A DNA stretch of 64,000 bases from the NCBI GenBank assembly GCA_017301995.1, contig JAFLEH010000028.1:39526-103525 (forward strand), read 5' to 3'. The stretch comes from Verrucomicrobiota bacterium (lineage in GTDB: Bacteria; Verrucomicrobiota; Verrucomicrobiia; Verrucomicrobiales; Akkermansiaceae). The notes under the pieces were generated by a model. That model was given only the letters and a program-made list of their open reading frames with translations. It searched no databases and was not told where the DNA came from. The translations under genes were made by a program, and so were the position numbers. Positions within the stretch are counted from its first letter, which is position 1; every line of letters starts with the position of its first letter. This document shows, one piece after another, positions 19,573-28,591 of the stretch.

Positions 19573-22197
19573 TCAGCCAGCAGGAACTTTCCTGAGCGCC
19601 ACGCGGAAAGTGAAATCCGCGGAATGGTGGATGGCGTGAACCTCATAACCTTCCTTGGGTGATTTGTCGTCCCCCGCCACTTTCAGAACACCACTTGCCG
19701 CGGATTCCGCCCAGGTGGCGGACCATTCCTTGGAACCCGCGGCCGCTTTGCCTTGGATCTCGGGGAATTCCGGCAGGGTGTAGTGCATGTCCTGAGCCAG
19801 TTTCGAATCCGCACGCTGTTTTTCGGTGAGCCAGTTGCAGAAATTCATCGCGGTCATGGCACTCACCCCGCGCACCGAGCCGTCAGGGCCTTTTGTGGCA
19901 TGCAAGTCATCGGGTTTCACCCCAACGGCTGCCGCGTAGCGCTCGAAAAGATCAAACGGAACCGCTGCCTGGGCCACCTTGTTTTCAGGCGGAAGGTAGG
20001 CCACCATGTTGGAATCCAACGCCGAATCCGCCTTACCGCCGGTAAACAGCGAGGTCCCCAGCCCGGCACCCAGCCCGAGAACCATCGCGATCACCAAACT
20101 GACCAACAGCGGTTTGAGGGATGCCCCCTGGCGTTCTCGCTCGGTGGCCACCTCGCGTTCGAGGCGTTCCTTTTGATCGACGGTTTTGGCGAGGCTCTGG
20201 CGGGTCTTTTCGAGTTCCTCGGCCTGTTTTTGCAGTCGCTTCTCACCCTCCTCGCGGGCTTGGGCGACGGCCTTGGCGCTCGCTTCCTCGGCTTTCCGGG
20301 CTTTTTCGTTCGCCTGTTCGGCCTCGCGCCGGGCCTTTTCGGTGGCCGCCTGGGAAGAAGATGCGGCTTCCTGCCGGGCGCGCTGGATTTCCTGGTCGGC
20401 TTGCTGGCGGACCTGTTGGAGTTCGGTTGCGGCGGCTTGGCGGACCTGCTGCAACTCCGCTGCGGCAGCTTGGCGGGCCTGCTGCAGCGCGTTTTCCGAT
20501 TCTTTCGAAAGCGCCTGAAGTTTGGCTTCTGCATCGGCGATGCGCTGCTGGGCCGCCTGGCGTTCCTGGCGGAGGGCCTCGTCGGACGATGCCTCTGCGG
20601 CGGCGAGTTTCGCCTCAGCGGCGGCCACCCGGTCTTCGGCTTGGGCGATCCTGCGGGCTGATTCCTCTTGGAACGTGCGGAGTGCCTGGTCGCCGCCCTG
20701 CAAGGCGGAATCCCGCTCGGTTTCGGTGGCGGCCAGCTTGGCGGCAAGGTCCTGTTCGGCTTGGCGGAGCCTGGCCACCTCGGCCGCGGCTTCGTCCGCG
20801 CGGCGGGCCTCGTCCGCCACTCGCCGGTTGAGTTCCGCAAGGGCGGCATCCGCGCCGCCGAGCTCGCCGCGGGCCGCTTCCAGATCGGCTTTGAGCGCGG
20901 TCAGGGCCGCCACTTCGGCACGCGCGGCGGACAGTTCGTCTCGCAACGGGCCCAATTCCCCCGCCTGGGCGAGTGCCGCGTCGCGTTCTGCGCGAATCGT
21001 TTCCAGCGCTCCCTGCCCCCCTTTGGCCGCTTCCAGTTCCGTGCGCAGCCTCGCGAGTTCGCCCCGCGCTGCAGCCAGATCGGCCTCCAACTCCGGGTTG
21101 GCGGCCGCCACCGGTGCCGGGGCGTGGCTGAGCGTGATGATCTGGGTTTCCAGCTCGTTGATCCTCTCGGACTGGCTGGAAACCTTGGCTTCGAGTTCGG
21201 TGTTGGATCCGCTCTGGAAACCGAGCGCCGCCGCCAGCGCGCGCATGCTTTGCGGGCGATCCTCCGGCCGTTTCGCCAGACAGGCGGCCACGGCGGCCTC
21301 CCATTCGTCGGGCGGCGGGGGCATGTGCAGGCCCAAGTCGAGAATCCGCTGCTCCATGCTGGGCGGCGGCACCTCGCGGATCTGCACCTTGATTTGCTCG
21401 AATCCGCCATCGTAAAACGGCGGACGTCCGGTGATGAGTTCGTAAATCGTCGCGCCCACCGCATAGACATCATCCAGCGGCGAGGCGGCCGCGCCGGCGA
21501 TCTGCTCCCACGGCATGTAGGGCAGCGTGCCCATGTTGCCCTTGCTTTCCCCCACTTTCGTCTGGTCGCGGGAAAGCATCATGGTGTGCAGCCGCAGCCG
21601 CTGCGAGATGCCGAAGTCGGTGATGTATACCTTTTCCCCGCCGTCCCGCTTCTCGAGCATCAGGTTCTTCGGCTTGATGTCGCGGTGAACCATCCGCGCG
21701 TCCTCATGGGCGTAGCGCAGCGCGTCGCACAACTGGGCGATCCAATCCCGGATCGCTTCCACGGTGTAGGGCCGGATCACCCGGCGGAACCCGGTGGTTT
21801 CGGAATCGTAGCGCCATTCGTCGAGGTTTTTTCCCCGCACGTATTGCATCGAAATCCCCCACTTCCCCTGCCCTTCGTGGAAATCGTGGATGCGCACGAT
21901 GTTGGGGTGCGTCAGGTCCATCGCCTGACGGGTTTCCTGGATCACGTCCTCGCGGGCCGCCGGATCGCGCAGAATGCTGTCGAGAGGGATCTTGAGCGCC
22001 ACCTCGCGCTCCATCAGTTCGTCTCTAACCAGGTGGATTCTCCCGGTGCCGCCTTCGCCAATCACGCTGGTGCCGGTGCTGCGCGCCACCAACCCGCGGA
22101 AACGCCCGAAATAAAGCTCGCCGTCGCTGTATGCGGGGCGCAGCGGCGGAAACTTGATTCCGACTTCGTTATGGAGATGGAATTCGACTTCCGCCAT
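19573..22197 (-). CDS. Membrane Ser/Thr protein kinase with coiled coil and C-terminal formylglycine-enzyme-like domain
   Basis: 874 residues. A PknB-type kinase domain fills about residues 35-330: glycine loop GEGGTG (48-53), VALK lysine (K69), catalytic HRDIKPKN (171-178) and DFG (194-196). All key residues are present, so it should be active. Residues ~340-700 form a long Ala/Glu/Arg/Gln coiled coil. One transmembrane segment follows (LLVSLVIAMVLGLGAGLG). The last ~130 residues resemble the FGE-sulfatase (SUMF1/EgtB) fold (MTAMNFCNWLTEKQR, LPEFPEIQ, FTFRVALRK). The kinase would be cytoplasmic and the tail outside the membrane, so it could sense an extracytoplasmic signal. Two related envelope genes lie just upstream on the same strand. 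Confidence 0.9.
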   Translation of the reverse strand: MAEVEFHLHNEVGIKFPPLRPAYSDGELYFGRFRGLVARSTGTSVIGEGGTGRIHLVRDELMEREVALKIPLDSILRDPAAREDVIQETRQAMDLTHPNIVRIHDFHEGQGKWGISMQYVRGKNLDEWRYDSETTGFRRVIRPYTVEAIRDWIAQLCDALRYAHEDARMVHRDIKPKNLMLEKRDGGEKVYITDFGISQRLRLHTMMLSRDQTKVGESKGNMGTLPYMPWEQIAGAAASPLDDVYAVGATIYELITGRPPFYDGGFEQIKVQIREVPPPSMEQRILDLGLHMPPPPDEWEAAVAACLAKRPEDRPQSMRALAAALGFQSGSNTELEAKVSSQSERINELETQIITLSHAPAPVAAANPELEADLAAARGELARLRTELEAAKGGQGALETIRAERDAALAQAGELGPLRDELSAARAEVAALTALKADLEAARGELGGADAALAELNRRVADEARRADEAAAEVARLRQAEQDLAAKLAATETERDSALQGGDQALRTFQEESARRIAQAEDRVAAAEAKLAAAEASSDEALRQERQAAQQRIADAEAKLQALSKESENALQQARQAAAAELQQVRQAAATELQQVRQQADQEIQRARQEAASSSQAATEKARREAEQANEKARKAEEASAKAVAQAREEGEKRLQKQAEELEKTRQSLAKTVDQKERLEREVATERERQGASLKPLLVSLVIAMVLGLGAGLGTSLFTGGKADSALDSNMVAYLPPENKVAQAAVPFDLFERYAAAVGVKPDDLHATKGPDGSVRGVSAMTAMNFCNWLTEKQRADSKLAQDMHYTLPEFPEIQGKAAAGSKEWSATWAESAASGVLKVAGDDKSPKEGYEVHAIHHSADFTFRVALRKVPAG

Positions 22198-22256
22198 GGG
22201 TCAGTTCTTCGAGACAAACCCTAAACGGGCGAGTGGGTTGGGGGCAAGTGGATTCA

Positions 22257-23354
22257 TCACGGAGTTGGTTTCAGGCTGGCGATGGGTGGGTCGATCACCC
22301 AGCGGTAACGGAATTCGGTTTCGCCCGCGCCGACCGCTTTGGCGTCTTCCTCGGCCTGGCGTTTCGCTCGGAGTTTTTCACGGTAGAAGTTGATCTTCGC
22401 TGGCAGGGCCCGGCCTTCGTTTTTCGCTTCGGGAATCTCGCGGACGATGGCTTCCAGCAATTGTTGGCCGGTTTCTCCGACCACCGCGGTTGCCGCCTTG
22501 CCTTTGGTCATTTTCACCCGATCCGCCTCGGGCATCGGCTTGTTCCAATCCGGCCCCAAGTTGGTTAGGCCGGCCTTTTCGGCCCGTCCGATCACCTGTC
22601 CACCTGCCAATCGCTCGCCGAATCCGCCGTCGAGTTCCCCGATCTCCGGGTTTTTCGCGCCGAGCGCGTCGAGCCATTCCTGAGCCTTGGGCATGCGGCA
22701 GTTCAGGGTTCGGCCCAAGTCCATCCCTGCGGCCACGAATTTGAGCGCGGCGGGCTGCTGCGCCATTTCGCCGGTGGCCATCCAGAACCCCTTGCCGGCA
22801 TCGCCCACCCACACGAAACGCGTTCCCTTTTCCGCACTTTCCCCCACGAAAAACGCGTCACCCGGCGCGGGAAGGATGCGCGCCACCGGATCAAAGTCCT
22901 TGTAGGGATCGGCTTCAGTCCCCGAACCGGCATCGAGCTTGAGGTTTTCCCGTTCCGCGGCGATGTGCTTGGCCACCTTGTCACGGACGGTTCCGAACGC
23001 CTTGGCGGCTTCATCCGGCGACCAGCCCTTGACCAGTTCTTCCACATCCGTCCCGGCCACCCCCGCGGCGGTGGCCACCCGCATGCCCACCACGGCGTCC
23101 ACGCGGGATTTCGCGCTTGTCCGCGCGTCGGCAACCTTCTTTTCCAGAGTGGACTTCTCCCGCTGGAGCGAACCGCCATCGTTGCTTCCGGCGGATCCGA
23201 TCTTGCCGGTCGCCAGCGCCGCAACCGGGGCCGGCTTCCACAACGTCGCCTTGGAAGCCATCCCAAAACGGGCGGGCAAGCGGCCAACTCCCAGCGCGCC
23301 GATTCCCAGCAGAAACGCCAGCGCCAACACCAGCATCCAATTGGTCCGGGTCAT
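22257..23354 (-). CDS. Membrane-anchored protein with a degenerate formylglycine-enzyme-like domain
   Basis: 365 residues with an N-terminal membrane anchor (WMLVLALAFLLGIGALGVG), then a Ser/Lys/Ala-rich helical region. A C-terminal half has the phrases of SUMF1-like proteins in order: FWMATGEM, NCRMPKAQEWLDAL and FRYRWVI. The active-site cysteines of true formylglycine-generating enzymes are not evident, so it is probably a binding or structural version. Its start overlaps the stop of the upstream coiled-coil gene by 4 bp (ATGA), and the kinase with a similar tail starts 59 bp downstream, so the three are probably one operon. Function is not known. Confidence 0.6.
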   Translation of the reverse strand: MTRTNWMLVLALAFLLGIGALGVGRLPARFGMASKATLWKPAPVAALATGKIGSAGSNDGGSLQREKSTLEKKVADARTSAKSRVDAVVGMRVATAAGVAGTDVEELVKGWSPDEAAKAFGTVRDKVAKHIAAERENLKLDAGSGTEADPYKDFDPVARILPAPGDAFFVGESAEKGTRFVWVGDAGKGFWMATGEMAQQPAALKFVAAGMDLGRTLNCRMPKAQEWLDALGAKNPEIGELDGGFGERLAGGQVIGRAEKAGLTNLGPDWNKPMPEADRVKMTKGKAATAVVGETGQQLLEAIVREIPEAKNEGRALPAKINFYREKLRAKRQAEEDAKAVGAGETEFRYRWVIDPPIASLKPTP

Positions 23355-23947
23355 CGCGAGCCTCCTTCCCCGCCAAGCGCGTCCGCCCGTTTCTTCACCT
23401 CCGCGGCGAATGCGGCGGCCTCCTTGTCATACGCATCCTTGGCTGTCCTGAAGGCCTTCACCCATTCCAGGCGTTTTGCGAAATCCTTCTCCCCCACCTT
23501 TCCGTCCGGCCCCGCGGCCATCGCGGCGACGACATCGTCCACCTTTTTCCGAGCCTGATTCTTGCGGTCCCGGGCCTCGCCCAAGCCCTTGAGGTTCAGG
23601 TCAGCGAGTTTCTTTTCCACCTGGGACAATTCGTCGTCGCTCTTTTTGATCTCCTGCTCGGCCTTCTTGATTTCCTCATCCACCTTGGACATCGCCACGT
23701 CGTCGGCCTTGAGTCTCTCGATTTCCCCGCGGATCGCCGCGAGGTCGCTTTCGAGCTTCTCCCGCTCTTTTCCTTTCCGGACCCAGTCGCCGTAGGACTG
23801 TTTCATCCCGGCCTCCTGTGGGCCGCCGCCCGGCCATTGGGCCTGAAGCGCCGCCTTTCCCGCCGAATCGTCGTGCCGCGGGCCAAGCGCCATCCCCCCC
23901 GCGAAACAAAGCAGGAAAGCGGGAATGGCTGGCAAAAATCGCTTCAT
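23351..23947 (-). CDS. Exported coiled-coil protein of unknown function
   Basis: 198 residues: a signal peptide or anchor (RFLPAIPAFLLCFAGGMALG) and then a highly charged Lys/Glu heptad-rich coiled coil (about residues 55-125) ending in an Ala/Lys-rich helix. No catalytic motif is seen. It is the first gene of the set that continues with the FGE-like protein (4-bp overlap) and the Ser/Thr kinase, which also has a long coiled coil. A shared coiled-coil interface is possible but is only inference. Confidence 0.65.
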   Translation of the reverse strand: MKRFLPAIPAFLLCFAGGMALGPRHDDSAGKAALQAQWPGGGPQEAGMKQSYGDWVRKGKEREKLESDLAAIRGEIERLKADDVAMSKVDEEIKKAEQEIKKSDDELSQVEKKLADLNLKGLGEARDRKNQARKKVDDVVAAMAAGPDGKVGEKDFAKRLEWVKAFRTAKDAYDKEAAAFAAEVKKRADALGGEGGSR

Positions 23948-24141
23948 TGTGAAATGACTCCGAGGCTCCTAACCTTCCCTCCCCCTCATGTCAAGCACGG
24001 GATTGGCGCCGTTCGATCAATTGCGCGATACTCCCCCGCAGGCCGATGCACACCCGATTCGAAGATTCTCAAACTTCCTCCTTGCCCGCGAGCCAATTAT
24101 CCGCTATCCGCGTTTTGCAAGCGCCTTAACGCTCTTTCCCC

Positions 24142-24630
24142 ATGAGCAATCTCCAACAAGAACTTCCCGCGATCGGCTTCCTTGCCGAGGTGTCTTCCGA
24201 ACATCGCTCGTTCCTCGCCACCTTCGGACGGTTTCTCCGACCGCAGTCCGGCGAGGTTCTGATCGCCGCGGGAGAACCCCAGGATTCGCTCTACGTGATC
24301 CTTTCCGGCTCGGTCCACATCACCTCGGAAGTCAACGGACGGCCGATGCTTCTCGCCTCCCTCTCCGGTGGCGATTCGATCGGCGAGATCAATCTGTTTG
24401 ACCCCGCGACCGCAAGCGCCACCGCAATCTGCCGGACCGCGGGGTTGGTTTGGGCGCTTTCCCATCAGGAACTCGACGAGTTCGTCGCCGACGACCCGGA
24501 AGCCGGCGTGTCCGTGCTTCGGGGCCTGCTGGCGGAGATGGCCCGGCGCATCCGTGGAATGAACGACAAGCTGGCCACTGCCGAACAACGGGCGTCCATG
24601 CACAATTTCTGGTCGGATCCCAAAGCGTGA
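24142..24630 (+). CDS. Stand-alone cyclic-nucleotide-binding (Crp-like) domain protein
   Basis: 162 residues, almost entirely one cNMP-binding beta-roll: FGRFLRPQSGEVLIAAGEPQ, LYVILSGSVHI and the phosphate-cassette region GGDSIGEINLFDPATASATA. The C-helix follows (GVSVLRGLLAEMARRIRGMND), and the protein stops where a Crp/Fnr regulator would continue into its helix-turn-helix. It therefore probably acts as a sensor through protein contacts, not as a DNA-binding regulator. The cassette has Thr/Ala where cAMP-binding members have Arg, so the ligand is uncertain. The next gene overlaps its stop codon. Confidence 0.82.
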   Translation: MSNLQQELPAIGFLAEVSSEHRSFLATFGRFLRPQSGEVLIAAGEPQDSLYVILSGSVHITSEVNGRPMLLASLSGGDSIGEINLFDPATASATAICRTAGLVWALSHQELDEFVADDPEAGVSVLRGLLAEMARRIRGMNDKLATAEQRASMHNFWSDPKA

Positions 24631-24971
24631 ACGGGTTTGTACAACAGGGGCCGCTGGTGCTTTTCGCCGCATTCGCGGTGCTTCATTTCGTCGCCGATTT
24701 TCCCCTCCAGGGGGAATATTTGGCCCGGAACAAGGTGCGGTGCCATGCCGCCTCAGCTTCCGAGTGGATCGTGGCCCTCTGCGCGCACAGTGCGATCCAG
24801 GCCGGCGGCGTGTGGCTCGTCACGGGATCCCCGGATTTCGCCGCCGTCGAGTTCGGCCTGCACGCCTTGATCGACCTTGCCAAGGGCGAGCGGAAGTTCG
24901 GACTCCTTGCGGATCAGATCATGCACCTGGCCTGCAAGGCTGGCTACGTGGCGGTATTGGCTTGCTCCTGA
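24627..24971 (+). CDS. DUF3307 family small membrane protein
   Basis: 114 residues starting at a GTG that overlaps the preceding stop (GTGA), so it is translationally coupled to the cNMP-binding gene. It has the DUF3307 pattern: a first helix with HFVADFPLQ, a second with WIVALCAHSAIQ, then HALIDLAKG and a final DQIMHLA, with conserved His/Asp residues in the membrane helices. The biochemical role of the family is unknown. Confidence 0.72.
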   Translation: MNGFVQQGPLVLFAAFAVLHFVADFPLQGEYLARNKVRCHAASASEWIVALCAHSAIQAGGVWLVTGSPDFAAVEFGLHALIDLAKGERKFGLLADQIMHLACKAGYVAVLACS

Positions 24972-25093
24972 GCGCTGTTTCCCCGAGACCGGATGGCCCG
25001 GCGGCGGCACATTCCCACGGCCGTGCCGATTTCCGCGGCGTTTTCTTGCCAACCGGAAAGATCCGGCGATAGTCGCCAGCGTTCCTCCGCCCC

Positions 25094-26713
25094 ATGACCC
25101 CATTCGAATTCCTCAGTCCGGACCATCTCAAGTCCCTAACGCTGGCATCCTGGCTGTTTTACGCCCTCGTCGCGGGTGGCGCTCTGGCGTTGGGGGTGAT
25201 CATCTGGAACTATGCCAAGGGACTGCGCGGCTCTCCGCGGGAGTTGTGGTTGATCATTCTTTACAAGTTCATCGAGTACTCCGCCTATGCGGCGATGAAC
25301 ATGGTTTTCATCCTCTGGCTCTCCAAGGACTGCGGTCTTTCCGACATAAAGGCCGGATCGTTCATCACCGGATGGTCGCTCGCGCTCACCGCGATCGGCA
25401 TGGTGGTGGGGGCGCTGGTGGACACGGTCGGCATCCGCCGGATCTGCCTGCTTTCGGTCGCCATGCTGCTGTTCTCCCGCATCTGCATGGCCAAGCTAAC
25501 CGATCCGATTCTGGTTTTCATTTTCGGATTCCTGCCGCTCGCGCTGGGCTTCGCGATTGTCGCTCCGGTTGTCTCGGTGGGCATCAAGCGCTACACCAAC
25601 AGGGAGGGCGCGGCCATGGGATTCGCGTTGTTCTACGTGGTGATGAATATCGGCTACGCGGTGGGGGGCTTGGGCTTTGACTGGATCCGCGCGATGTTCG
25701 CCACCAAGGACGCTACGGGCGCGATCGTCAACGCCAATGGCGGGGTGATCTGGCTGGGCGTGCATTTCTCAACCTATCAGTTGTTCTTCGTGTTCGGCAT
25801 TGCGGCCACCCTGCTCAGCCTGCTCACGCTGCTGCCTATCCGGGACGGCGTGGAGCGGACCGAGGAAGGGGTGGTGGTCAATCCGCCCAAGTCGCGGGGA
25901 TCGGCGTGGGAAACGGTGGAATCCTCGATCAGCGACACCGCCTCGCTGATGGGAAAGGTGTTCCGGGAAAAATATTTCTGGATCTTCATGGGCCTGATCG
26001 GACTAACGGTTTTTGTGCGCTTCGTGTTCTTCCACTTCCACTACACGTTCCCGAAATACGGGCTTCGGGTGTTGGGCGAAGACGCGAAAATCGGCAATAT
26101 CTACGGTGTCCTCAACCCCGTGCTGATTGTTTTCCTGGTGCCGCTCGTTTCGGTGCTCACCAAGAAAGTGTCTTCCTACCGGATGCTGCTGATCGGGGCC
26201 TCGATCTCCTCGCTTTCGTGCTTTATCGCGCTGGTTCCGCCGCGTGTTTTCTGCCACCTGACCGACTCGGTGCTGGGGGAAATGATATTCGTCAACTGGC
26301 TGCGGATGGCACCTAACATGGAAGCGCTGCTGGCCGCGCCGCCGACACCCGCCTACTGGCCGCTGATCGTCTTCATTCTGATCTTCACCATCGGAGAGTC
26401 GATCTGGTCGCCGCGTCTGATGCAGTTCTCGGCTGAGATCGCGCCGAAGGGCCGCGAGTCCACCTATCTGTCGCTGGCGGTGCTGCCGTCGTTCGCGGCG
26501 AAACTGGTGGTGGGGCCTCTGTCCGGAATTCTCCTGCACGCCTACGCACCTGTGGATGAGGTGACCAAGGCGGTGCTCCCCCATCCCCATCACGCGATGA
26601 TCTGGTTCTGGATCGGTGTGATGGCGTTGCCCACGCCGATCGGCCTGCTGCTCTGCGGGCGCTGGATCAATCGTCACGCGGGAGCGGAGAGGGAGTCAAC
26701 CGTTCCCACCTGA
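25094..26713 (+). CDS. Major facilitator superfamily transporter (oligopeptide/POT-like)
   Basis: 539 residues and about 12-14 hydrophobic helices. The N-terminal half has the layout of proton-coupled oligopeptide transporters (GALVDTVGIRRICLLSVAMLL as the first loop motif; VSVGIKRYTNREGAAMGFALFYVVMNIGYAVGG as the fourth/fifth helix region). A large cytoplasmic loop separates the halves, and near the C-terminus EIAPKGRESTYLSLAVLPSF resembles the PTR signature region. The ExxER motif of classical POT proteins is not clear, so the substrate is left open. It stands alone between small genes on the same strand. Confidence 0.75.
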   Translation: MTPFEFLSPDHLKSLTLASWLFYALVAGGALALGVIIWNYAKGLRGSPRELWLIILYKFIEYSAYAAMNMVFILWLSKDCGLSDIKAGSFITGWSLALTAIGMVVGALVDTVGIRRICLLSVAMLLFSRICMAKLTDPILVFIFGFLPLALGFAIVAPVVSVGIKRYTNREGAAMGFALFYVVMNIGYAVGGLGFDWIRAMFATKDATGAIVNANGGVIWLGVHFSTYQLFFVFGIAATLLSLLTLLPIRDGVERTEEGVVVNPPKSRGSAWETVESSISDTASLMGKVFREKYFWIFMGLIGLTVFVRFVFFHFHYTFPKYGLRVLGEDAKIGNIYGVLNPVLIVFLVPLVSVLTKKVSSYRMLLIGASISSLSCFIALVPPRVFCHLTDSVLGEMIFVNWLRMAPNMEALLAAPPTPAYWPLIVFILIFTIGESIWSPRLMQFSAEIAPKGRESTYLSLAVLPSFAAKLVVGPLSGILLHAYAPVDEVTKAVLPHPHHAMIWFWIGVMALPTPIGLLLCGRWINRHAGAERESTVPT

Positions 26714-26768
26714 GGCGATTCGGCGTCCGGGATGATTTTCCGCTTGGCCCGCGCGGCGATTCCGATGG

Positions 26769-28520
26769 ATGCTGGCGCCGATGCCAGCCATCGGAGAAAC
26801 GCTCGCGATTTCCTCAGCCGGAGTGACGCCGTTGTTTGCGGCGCTCACGCTGGTGATGGCGCTCGCGGTGGTGGTGTCGCTGCTCTCCATCCGTTTCCGG
26901 CAGAGCCTGCTGGTGGGGTATCTGCTGTGCGGGTTGCTGATCGGCAACTTTGGCATGCACTGGCTCACGGGCGTGGAGAAGGACAGTCCGGTGATCTCCC
27001 ATCTATCGGAAATCGGGGTGATCCTGCTGATGTTCACGCTGGGCATTGAGTTTTCGCTGAGCGAGTTGCGGCATTTGTGGCGCAGGGCGTTGTTGACCGG
27101 AGGATTGCAGATGGCTCTAACGGCAGGAGCGGCCGGGTTGGTCGCAGCGGTGGCGGGATATGGCTCGGCGGAATGCGTGGTGCTCGGTGTCGCGGTGGCG
27201 ATGAGTTCCACCGCCGTCGCGATGAAGACTTTCCATGATATCGGCCAGCACAACAATCCCGGCGCGCGGGCGAGCCTCGGCATCGCGCTGTTCCAGGACA
27301 TTCTGGTGATCGTGTTTTTCCTGCTGATGCCGGTGCTCTATCAGGGCGGAGGCGTAGGCGTGGCGGGACAGATCGGCATGGCGCTGATGAAAGGCGGGCT
27401 GTTTCTCGCCGGGGCGTGGCTGTTAGGTCAGTATGGCCTCAACCGGCTGCTGCATCTGGTGGCGAGAACCCGCAGCCGGGAACTGTTCACGCTCACGGTG
27501 ATCGGCCTGTGCGCGGGGGTGGCCTACGCGGGCAGCGCGCTGGACCTGTCGCTGGCCTTGGGGGCGTTCACCGCGGGACTGGTGGTCAGCGAGTCGATCT
27601 ACAGCCACCGGATTCTATCCGACATCCTGCCGTTCAAGGATCTGTTTCTGGCGATCTTTTTCATCGCGGTGGGACTGATGGTCGATCTATCGGTCGTGGC
27701 CGAGCAATGGTGGCGGATCGGGCTTCTGAGCGCGGGGATCCTCGCGGCGAAGGGGGCGGTGGTGTTCATGGTTCTGAAACTGGCCCGCCTGCCTGGGCGT
27801 CCGGCGCTGCTGGCCGCGGGCAGTCTGGCGAGCATGGGGGAATTCTCGCTGGTTTTGTTGGGCCGGGCCGGCGAATATCGGCCATTCGATCCCGCGCTGG
27901 AGCAGACGTTGCTGTTTTGCACGGCGGCAAGCATGGCGGTGGTGCCATCCCTGATGCGGGCCGCTTCGCCCCTGGGCCGGTGGCTGGAAAGACGCGGCAT
28001 CCTTGCCGCCCACCAACTCCCGCAGGCACCCCTGAATCCCACGAAAGCGATCAAATCCGTGACCGACCACGCGATCATCTGCGGTTACGGACCGGTCGGA
28101 CGGGCGCTCAACGAAGCACTCAAACGCTGCGGCGTCCAGACGCTCGTGGTGGAACTCAACGCGGATACCGTCCGCTCCCTGAAACGGGAGGAGCAACTCG
28201 TGCTCTTCGCCGATGCCACCCACCCGGAGGCGCTCGACTTGGCGGGCATCGGCCGTGCCCGGTTGGTGGCTTTCACGTTTCCCGCCGTGGAAACCACCTG
28301 CGCCGCCGTGCCGCTGGTGCGCGAACGCAACGAAGGCATCTGCATTTTCGCGCGCGCCAAGTTTCCCGATGAAGTCACCCGGCTTCGTTTGTTAGGAGTG
28401 CAGGTGATCCACGACGAACGCGAGAGCGCCGTCGCCATGGTGCGCGCCGCAATGACCTCTTACGACCGCCCGGACATCGACCCCGAAGAAATCGTGGGCG
28501 AGACGATGGAGCAGGGGTAA
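26769..28520 (+). CDS. Kef/YbaL-type monovalent cation:proton antiporter (CPA2) with TrkA-N domain
   Basis: 583 residues. About 12 membrane helices form a CPA2 exchanger (VGYLLCGLLIGNFGMHWL, GIEFSLSELRHLWRRALLTGG, VLGVAVAMSSTAVAMKTF, GIALFQDILVIVFFLLMPVL, AGLVVSESIYSHRILSDILPFKDLFLAIFFIAVGL). The C-terminal ~160 residues are a RCK/TrkA-N domain with the nucleotide-binding fold HAIICGYGPVGRALNEAL. It should exchange K+ or Na+ for H+ across the inner membrane under control of bound nucleotide. The order and length match YbaL/KefB relatives. Confidence 0.9.
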   Translation: MLAPMPAIGETLAISSAGVTPLFAALTLVMALAVVVSLLSIRFRQSLLVGYLLCGLLIGNFGMHWLTGVEKDSPVISHLSEIGVILLMFTLGIEFSLSELRHLWRRALLTGGLQMALTAGAAGLVAAVAGYGSAECVVLGVAVAMSSTAVAMKTFHDIGQHNNPGARASLGIALFQDILVIVFFLLMPVLYQGGGVGVAGQIGMALMKGGLFLAGAWLLGQYGLNRLLHLVARTRSRELFTLTVIGLCAGVAYAGSALDLSLALGAFTAGLVVSESIYSHRILSDILPFKDLFLAIFFIAVGLMVDLSVVAEQWWRIGLLSAGILAAKGAVVFMVLKLARLPGRPALLAAGSLASMGEFSLVLLGRAGEYRPFDPALEQTLLFCTAASMAVVPSLMRAASPLGRWLERRGILAAHQLPQAPLNPTKAIKSVTDHAIICGYGPVGRALNEALKRCGVQTLVVELNADTVRSLKREEQLVLFADATHPEALDLAGIGRARLVAFTFPAVETTCAAVPLVRERNEGICIFARAKFPDEVTRLRLLGVQVIHDERESAVAMVRAAMTSYDRPDIDPEEIVGETMEQG

Positions 28521-28591
28521 ACGGCTGGGAAAATCGCCGGTGCCGACGATTTCAGTTGGGCATTTCCGCCTGGGCCCGCTAGCGTCCGCGC

